A stretch of DNA of 64,000 nucleotides. Origin: Bos javanicus (Eukaryota > Chordata > Mammalia > Artiodactyla > Bovidae). Of this stretch, positions 57,118-64,000 are shown piece after piece. The position numbers and the translations under genes are program-made. The notes below the pieces were generated by a model. The model did no database searches. It saw nothing but the letters and a program-made list of their open reading frames with translations, and had not been told where the DNA came from. Position 1 is the stretch's first letter. Each line of letters starts with the position of its first letter. The DNA lies in assembly GCF_032452875.1 (NCBI RefSeq), contig NC_083875.1:73926178-73990177 (forward strand), written 5' to 3'.

Positions 57118-57266
57118 TGTTTTTTTTTTTTTTTTATAGCCCACTCCAATATCCAAGAATATGGGATATTCTTGCCTGGAAAATTCCATGGACCGAGGAG
57201 CCTGGTAGGCTACCGTCCATGGGGTCGCAGAGTCGGACTCGACTAAGTGACTTCACTTTCACTTTC
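57118..57266 (+). mobile_element. Poly(T) tract plus Bov-A fragment
   Basis: About 17 T are followed by a 5'-truncated Bov-A (cccactccaatatcc..., ending gactaagtgacttcactttc). It carries a 9-bp palindrome, caagaatat-ggg-atattcttg, at 57154-57174 that ordinary Bov-A lacks. Confidence 0.85.
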
Positions 57267-57350
57267 ATAGCTGATTCACACTGTTGTACAGCAGGATTAA
57301 CACAATGTTGTAAAGCAACTATATTTCAATAATATAATTTTAAAAATTTT

Positions 57351-57741
57351 TAAAAAGAACCATGACTTTCCCATATGCTTACAACTTTTTGCACATGCAC
57401 ACATACACCACAGAGAAAGCAGCTCCCAATTCTACACCTCAGCCTAGCCTATCATAACTTAAAAATATTGCACACAGGTTTCCCTTAAAAATAATTTCAC
57501 TAGATATCTCAGCATTTTTCCCTGAAAAAAAGAAGATATCGCTGCATAGTTTCCAAGTGAAATAGTTTTAAATGTCCTACATTTGGGCTATTCGCAGAGG
57601 CTAATATTTGAATTCACTTGGGAGACTGTGTCCCCAATTCCAATGCAATCATCATGACCAGCAGGGCCTGGGACATCTTCGAGGTCAATATTGCGTTTTC
57701 ACAAATTGTGTACAAGACAAACTTGAGTGAAACACGGATGT
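57351..57741. other. Unique sequence, nothing recognised
   Basis: No gene or repeat is recognised. Confidence 0.45.
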
Positions 57742-57966
57742 GGGTCTGTGTGTATGTGTGTACGCAGTCTCTCAGTTATGTTCAACTCTTTGCGACCCCA
57801 CAGATTATAGCCCACTAGGCTCCTCTGTCCATGGGATTTTTCAAGCAAGAATACTAGAATGGGTTGCCATTTCCTACTCCAAGGGATCTTCCCCACCCAG
57901 GGATCAAACTGGAGTCTCCTGCATTGGCCGGCAGATTCTTTACCACTGAGCCACTTGGGAAGCCCA
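57742..57966 (-). mobile_element. Bov-tA SINE
   Basis: Antisense copy from tgtgtacgcagtctctcagt to gagccacttgggaagcccag. A 6-bp gggtct at both ends is too short to claim as a TSD. Confidence 0.93.
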
Positions 57967-58335
57967 GGGTCTCTTTGTACAAAGTGGTATTTACAGCATG
58001 TGGTGAGAGGCAGGAATGTTTTCTAATGCCCCATTCTCCAGAAAAATACAGAAAATAACAATATTTATGATGGCTGCATTCATACATTTTCTCCTTCGTT
58101 TCTTACACTTCTCTGCACACCCTTCCTATTTGGCATGTGACTAATAACATCACAAAACACAGTCTTCCTTTATCACCCTGAGAAGCCTCAGTTGAGAAGG
58201 ACCCAGTGAGGTCATGTTCTAGGCCTGTTAAATTGATGTCTAAGCCACTGTTCAAGAGGCAGCCTTCTGGTGCCACAGAAAGACAGACTGTGGCAGACAA
58301 GATATTCAGTGCTCACCCTCCTCAGTTAACCACCC
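57967..58335. other. Unique sequence, nothing recognised
   Basis: No gene or repeat is recognised. Confidence 0.45.
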
Positions 58336-58346
58336 AAATACTCACT

Positions 58347-58562
58347 ATTGTTACTATTTTAGTTGCTCAGTCGTGTCCAACTCTTTGGGACCCCATGGAC
58401 TGTAGCCCGCCAGGCTTCTCTGTCTATGGGATTTCCCAGGCAAGAATACTGGAGTGGATTGCCATTTCCTTCTCCAGGGGATCTTTCCGACCCAGAGATG
58501 GAAACCAAGTCTCCTGCATTGGCAGGCAGATTCTTTACCACTGAGCCACCTGGGCTTTCCTA
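58347..58562 (-). mobile_element. Bov-tA SINE with 11-bp TSD
   Basis: Antisense copy from ttttagttgctcagtcgtgt to gagccacctgggctttcct. The TSD aaatactcact lies at 58336-58346 and 58563-58573. Confidence 0.95.
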
Positions 58563-58632
58563 AAATACTCACTGAGATAACTGTAATTAATGGGGAGTTT
58601 AGGGGGAGGGGAATCCTCTATTAAAAAATGCA

Positions 58633-58757
58633 GTGAGGGGAATTCCCTGGCGGTCCATTGATCAGGACTCTGAGATTTCACTGCTGAGGGTCCAGCTTTG
58701 ACCCGTTTGGGGAACTGAGATCCCACAAGCCACATGCCACAGACAAAAAAGAAAAAA
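58633..58757 (+). mobile_element. CHR-type SINE, diverged
   Basis: It runs from ggggaattccctggcggtcc to acaagccacatgccacagac, with an A-rich end. Confidence 0.85.
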
Positions 58758-61104
58758 ACGGGGAGGGGACTGCAATTAGCATAAAAATTACCACTTCATG
58801 TTTTACTTTTTTCTTTTGCCTGAAATTCTAATATTCATATTAAATTAGCAGCATTTTATCACTTTTGCTTTTCATACGCCAGTAATTTATTCCCTTAGAA
58901 ACTAAACGGGGGAGGGGGGAAGCTACTCTATATAGAAATACATAGTGAACTGTCCATCTCAGAATCAACAAACTACTTTCAACCCTATTTATCAATCTCT
59001 CATTTAAAAAAATAATCTAAACTAAAACAAAAACAAAAACAACACACTCCGTGTGTGTAAAACTGTGGCAAATGTAATTAAGCCAGAGAGTTTGTGACAT
59101 TTTATTCAGCACGCTCAAACTAAAAACAAATTTTTGATTGCTTATATACTCCGAAGTGTTTCCTGCCTACATATCCTCAGAAATCCCAGGAGATTTTCTG
59201 GACACATGGAAAATTTCAAGTTGAGCCATTTTTAAGTTATCCATGAGTGAAAAGGGGGGAAAAAAAAAACAGTACATGGAGTGGGAATTTGAATTTGTCC
59301 TAAAGGAAGAAAAAAGTTATTTTGTTCTTTCTTTCCCTTCCTTTGAGTTCCCTGACAATACTTTGCCTGAGCTTTTTTTGTTTTTTAGAAAGAAGAAAAT
59401 CGCCTTTGTGTCGAAGCCAAGTATGAACATATTCTGCGCATTCTCCACCAGCGCGCACCAGGGAATTCTCAAGGCAGATCTACATGTAACCGTAAAACGA
59501 GCATTACCAGACACAAATCAGATCACACATCATAATGATAAATAACTGCAGGAATAGTAAAGCCAGCATGGACTTGGGATCCATCATCCCCAAACGCATT
59601 CAACTTTTAAAATTATTTTAAAGCGCCTAATACAGAAATCATCACCGACAAGGAGGCAACCATTGACTGAAAGGCAAACACGGTCAAAAGCCTCTGGCAG
59701 CTGGATATTGATGGGGTTTTTCGTCTTCTAGCAGTGACTCTAAGAAATACTGCCCCCAAATTGAAAGCTTCCGAGAATCTCTGCAAACGGCCTCCGTTGT
59801 GGTATCTCGTGGAGCCTAGCAATCGTGCGCCAGAGGGGTACAGCCATCCTGCGATGTTTCTTGGAGAAGAGATGAACAGCTCAGGGGAGGACCAGGGCCA
59901 AAACCATTCTGCAGGGAAACACCCCACTCAGAAATGTCGTTTCTGGCTTCATGTCATGAATCTCACATAAATATCTGAGGAGATTGCCGACATCCCAGAG
60001 CCAAGAAGAAAAACATGCATTGAGGGAACGAGCCAGAGGAGCCAGCGGAGCCAGAACATGGAATAATCATTTCACTGGCTGCCCTCCACTTCAGATACTA
60101 CTGCCTGAGACTCCTGGTAAGAAGGAGCAAGAAAATGGATGAGAGATGCTGCAGGGCCAGAAAGGGAAGAAACTTTGATAAATAAACTTCTCATGGAGAT
60201 AGGCCACACATTAGAAAGAAAAGATGATGGGGGTGGGGAGTGGGAACCTGGACAGTGGGGGTGGAGGAGGGGCACGAAGTGATGGAGCCTTCTCGTCTCC
60301 CATCTCAGCTGGTCCAGGAGGCAGGGGAAACCAAATCTTAGCATTGTCTGGCCCAGGCGATTTTTCCCCCTTCTCATAATATAACTTGGTGAATATGTTG
60401 AAGAGAGTGTCTGCTGTTATTGGTCTAATGAGCTAACTCTGAAATCTGAGCTAAAGACAGCTCCCTAGTGGCTGCTCACTGTTCCACAGACAGAAAGGAA
60501 ACTCCTTTCAGAGGCCCATCAGGGTGAACCACTGCTGACAGCTTGGAACGGCACAACACACAGATTTATTTCACAGACAGCCACAGACAGGAATTTAGCA
60601 CCCTGTGCTGGCCTCCTGCTTCGTGGAGAAGGTGTTAAAATGCAACCATGCAGAGCTCTCCCTTGAACAAAACCCAGTAGCGACTAATCAAGCGGTCACC
60701 CGTCTCCCCAGCAGAAAATTCTGGGCGCGGAGCGGCTGAGCACTGAGCTGGGCGCCCCATCTTGACAGCTGCTGCTCCAGTGCCCGCCACAGCTTGAGCG
60801 CTGCCTCGGAAATCGCGAAATATTTTGCCTGACCTTTCAACTTACAAATTAATTGATTTCTAAACAACGGCAAATGTTATTTATTTATTTATGACATCTC
60901 AGAATGCCTGCTCAACTCCCTGAGGCTTGCCAAGGCATCAGACCCCGAGGGTGCTGGTTCTCACCAGCCCTCTTTAACACACTTTCCAGGGATACGGGGC
61001 TCAGAGGCATTCATACATAGACGTTTACCTCCCTGCACTCAGCAAGTCCATAACATAGTGCTGCCTGCATAAAATAAGCACACTGACTTTGTTTTATGCG
61101 TCTA
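58758..61104. other. Repeat-poor region with CpG-rich patches
   Basis: No ruminant SINE or LINE is recognised over about 2.3 kb. The 59400-59500 and 60690-60820 parts carry clustered CpGs (about eleven in the second patch). Open frames (up to about 104 codons) are unrecognised. No gene is supported, but this looks like a candidate conserved or regulatory stretch. Confidence 0.5.
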
Positions 61105-61165
61105 TGTGTGTGCATATATATGTATTTGGGTGTGTGTGTGAAAAAAAAAAAAAATATATATATAG
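61105..61165. repeat. TG/A/TA microsatellite, left part
   Basis: TG steps, then 14 A, then TA repeats, adjoining the Bov-tA to the right. Confidence 0.9.
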
Positions 61166-61371
61166 GGTTCCCCAGGTGGCTCAGTGGTGAAGAATCTGCC
61201 TGCCAATGCAGAAGACACAGGTTCAATCCTTGAGTCAGGAAGACTCCCTAGAGAAGGAAATGGCAACCCACTCCAATATTCTTGCCTGGGAAATTCCATG
61301 GACAGAGGAGCCTGGTGGGCTACCATCCATGGGGTTGCAAAAGAGTCAGACACAACACAGCAACTAAACAA
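61166..61371 (+). mobile_element. Bov-tA SINE inside a microsatellite
   Basis: It runs from gggttccccaggtggctcag to cacaacacagcaactaaaca. TATATA on both sides prevents a firm TSD call. Confidence 0.94.
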
Positions 61372-61482
61372 CTATATATATATGTACATACACACACACA
61401 TACATACATATATATACACACATGCATACACATATACAATCTGATGAATATATACACTCTAAGAGATATACATATGCACATG
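61372..61482. repeat. TA/CA microsatellite, right part
   Basis: Mixed tatata, cacaca and cataca units. Confidence 0.93.
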
Positions 61483-62044
61483 CATATATGTCTCCAAGGT
61501 CACTGTCACCTTCAAATTTGTAACAAAAGTTACCAACTCTCTCCCCATCACTGCCCACACTAAACAAGTACTTAGCAGTTGATCAGCTGAGCTATTTAGG
61601 GATGAAGGCAAACTACATTTATTAAAGCAACTGAAATTGCACCCTGGTAGCCATGGGTTGTTCCTAAGGAAATTGCGTACCATTGGTGGTATTGTTAATA
61701 TTATTTTGCTAATCTCACTCTCGCTCACACACTCTGGTTTTCTTCTTTTTAGGTTGTGTTTCTGAAACAACCCACTTGTTCTGGTAAAAGAAGGAGAGAG
61801 AAAAAGAAGGAGGAATAGGAGGAGAAATATTTTCCTTGCTTATTTTCTGTGCTGCAAACAAGTTCCTAGTTCTCGTATTTTAAATTCCATTTTCAGTGGC
61901 TTTAAATGCTGTCCCCCACCATTATATTCCCAATAAACCTCCGTCTTCAGGTCTCTTCAGGTCTTCACTTCTCTCTCTCCCCACCTAAAGTTTGCCAATG
62001 GATAAATAATAACCAGATATTCCCTCAGTCTGATTTTGTTCCCA
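61483..62044. other. Unique sequence, nothing recognised
   Basis: No gene or repeat is recognised. Confidence 0.45.
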
Positions 62045-62200
62045 TGCATGATCCCTGAATTGGAAAGAGCCCCTAGAGGAGGAAATGGCAACTCACTCCA
62101 GTATTCTTGCCTGGAGAATTCCATGGACAGGGGAACCTGGTGGGCTACAGTCCATTTGGGGTTGCAAAGAGTCAGACTCAACTGAGCACAGCACACACAA
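62045..62200 (+). mobile_element. Bov-tA SINE, 5'-truncated
   Basis: It starts at the box B region (catgatccctgaattggaaa) and runs to actcaactgagcacagcaca. The first part of the tRNA head is missing. Confidence 0.9.
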
Positions 62201-62411
62201 TGCCAAAGGCAGACACACATCAGTTCAAAGAGCAGTCCACAAGCCAGAAGATCTTCAATCAATGACACAGAAGTTTAGCCATGGGATGGCACCATCAACT
62301 GAAAGGGCTCTGCTGCCCAAGAAGCTTCACTGCATTTTTGCAGAATCAAGTCCATGTCTGTATCACAGCTACTACTCAGTGGCAACGTCCCAGGTGTGTT
62401 TTACCATCCTG
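62201..62411. other. Spacer between SINE fragments
   Basis: No family is recognised. It might be unique DNA or part of an unassigned element. Confidence 0.4.
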
Positions 62412-62527
62412 TATGGCAACCCACTCCAGCAGTCTTGCCTAGAGAATCCCATAGATACAGGCAGGCTATGGTCCATAGGGTCACAAAGAGTCAGACATGA
62501 CTGAAGCAACTTAGCAAGCAAGCAGCA
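62412..62527 (+). mobile_element. Bov-A fragment
   Basis: Reads tatggcaacccactccagca to ctgaagcaacttagcaagca. The short tail may be a degraded AGC run. Confidence 0.88.
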
Positions 62528-63109
62528 TTCTTAGAGCAGAATTATTTGGACTTTGTTTTTAAACCAACATGTTATCAAATTTCTGGGAACATGCATAGTC
62601 AAAGGGCGTGTGGTCTTAATTAAAAAACAAAAAACAACTGATCCCTAGGCAAATGCCCCCTCTTGGAGCTCCTTCTCTGGAGCAGGTAATCTTTTTTCAC
62701 CTCACTGTGGTAACTTACAAAGGGAGCCTTGAAAGAAGCTGAGGCTCAGAAAACTGAACTGAGGAACGAAACCTAATCATCTTGGGGAGCCATATGCGTT
62801 GACTCCCATCCCAAGACAGGGAAGAAAAAATGATGCCCTGTTTATTTCTCTACTTCTCCCATTTCTTTGCAGGTGTATCGTTTTCCTAGAGATCTTGTAT
62901 CATAGGTTTTAGTTAGAGGAACAAGATTTTTATTTGTGTTTTTATAGTCAAAGGGGGTGTATGGAAGGAGGCAAGGAAGTCACAGGGATTAGGGAAGATG
63001 TGTTGGATGGACTCCCTGGGGAAGGTGGCCTCTGCCAGGAGATATAAAGCCGTGGGTGTGAATTTCATACCATACTTACATAGGACACATTAAGATGAGT
63101 AGATTTTCA
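62528..63109. other. Unique sequence, nothing recognised
   Basis: No gene or repeat is recognised. Confidence 0.45.
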
Positions 63110-64000
63110 TGTATATGAAAATAAGAAGAGGTGGCAAGAATACACAGACGAACTATACAAAAAAGATCTTTATGACCCAGATAACCATGCTGATGTGATC
63201 ACTCATCTAGAGCCAGACATCCTGGAATGTGAAGTCAAGTGGGCCTTAGGAAGTATCACTATGAACAAAGCTAGTGGAGGTGATGGAATACCAGTTGAGC
63301 TATTTCAAATCCTAAAGGATGATGCTGGGAAAGTGCTGCACTCAATATGCCAGCAAGTTTGGAAAACTCAGCAGTGACCACAGGACTGGAAAAGGTCAGT
63401 TTTCATCCCAATCCCAAAGAAAGGCAATGCCAAAGAATGCTCAAACTACCACACAATTGCACTTGTCTCACACACTAGTAAAGTAATGCTCAAAATTCTC
63501 CAAGCCAGGCTTCAGCAATATGTGAACCATGAACTTCCAAATGTTCAAGCTGGTTCTAGAAAAGGCAGAGGAACCAGAGATCAAATTGCCAACATCCGTT
63601 GGATCATCGAAAAAGCAAGAGAGTTCCAGAAAAACATCTATTTCTGCTTTATTGATTATGCCAAAGCCTTTGACTGTGTGGATCACAATAAACTGTGGAA
63701 AATTCTGAAAGAGATGGGAATACCAGACCACCTGACCAGTCTCTTGAGAAACCTGTATACAGGTCAGGAAGCAACAGTTAGAACTGGACATGGAACAACA
63801 GACTGGTTCCAAATAGGAAAAGGAGTACGTCAAGGCTGTATATTGTCACCCTGCTTATTTAACTTATATGCAGAGTACATCATGAGAAACGCTGGGCTGG
63901 AGCAAGCACAAGCTGGAATCAAGATTGCTGGGAGAAATATCAATAACCTCAGATATGCAGAAGACACAACCCTTATGGCAGAAAGTGAAGAAGAACTAAA
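63110..64000 (+). pseudogene. BovB reverse-transcriptase frame, broken
   Basis: This is an RTE-type LINE polymerase that would copy BovB RNA and its partner SINEs by target-primed reverse transcription. The frame begins near 63123 (KKRWQEYTDELYKKD) and is continuous to the window end except for one TGA at 63375-63377, where the family normally has a tryptophan codon (TGG). Visible reverse-transcriptase motifs are FIPIPKKGNAKE, FIDYAKAFD (first catalytic Asp at 63654-63656), GVRQGCILSPCLFNLY, and the catalytic box at 63954-63965. That box reads YAED instead of the usual YADD, with the first Asp changed to Glu. The 5' third (endonuclease) is absent, so the copy is 5'-truncated, and the 3' end lies outside the window. 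With a stop and an altered active site it should not be active. Confidence 0.95.

Larger units (their letters stand above)
56345..57350 (+). mobile_element. L1 3' end split by composite insert
   Basis: L1 text (ttgatgtggatggacttaaa, atgtgtaaaacagatagcta, gggaaggtgatgtatagcac) runs to about 56747. The continuation agctgattcacactgttgta starts at about 57268 and ends in an A-rich tail. The insert consists of a BovB end, a poly(T) tract and a Bov-A piece. Confidence 0.88.

Overview
This window looks like intergenic or intronic DNA from a ruminant, most likely a bovid. The evidence is the interspersed repeats: dozens of Bov-tA and Bov-A2 SINEs, several BovB (RTE) LINE copies, ruminant-type L1 3' ends and CHR-type tRNA-Glu SINEs. 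BovB and Bov-A families in these numbers are diagnostic of Pecora. I cannot separate cattle, sheep, goat or yak from sequence alone. I found no protein-coding gene, intact RNA gene, CRISPR array, LTR or endogenous retrovirus. Almost every long open frame is a SINE or LINE read-through, a simple repeat, or an unrecognised frame in unique DNA.

Layout. Positions 1-10710 are repeat-dense: a TG/TA microsatellite with a 130-bp duplicated block, an inverted SINE-in-SINE, an L2 remnant, L1 3' ends, and a three-element pile-up at 7.57-8.63 kb. Positions 10.7-13.7 kb are nearly repeat-free. Positions 13.7-20.6 kb hold scattered SINEs, a clean SINE-in-SINE (14.88-15.30 kb), a mariner-type foldback element and a 39-nt U2 snRNA piece joined directly to a Bov-tA. 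Positions 20.6-29.0 kb form an 8.4-kb island without any recognisable ruminant SINE or LINE, the best place to look for conserved regulatory DNA. Positions 29-46.5 kb are again repeat-rich and include an A-rich LINE graveyard at 40.6-46.5 kb. Positions 46.5-52.7 kb mix unique DNA with a head-to-head Bov-tA pair. Positions 52.7-58.8 kb are SINE and BovB dense. Positions 58.8-61.1 kb are mostly unique with locally CpG-rich patches. The last 0.9 kb is a 5'-truncated BovB reverse-transcriptase frame running off the window edge.

The retrotransposons form one functional system in the family sense: BovB reverse transcriptase is thought to mobilise Bov-tA/Bov-A SINEs, which share its 3' end, while L1 is thought to mobilise CHR SINEs and snRNA copies. 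Many insertions still carry readable target-site duplications (TSDs), so insertion order can be reconstructed at several loci. The BovB frame at the right edge is dead: it has an internal stop and an altered catalytic YADD box. I found no clearly new biological system. The items most worth following are the U2/Bov-tA junction, the repeat-free island with its CpG-rich patches, and the nested insertions with exact TSDs.
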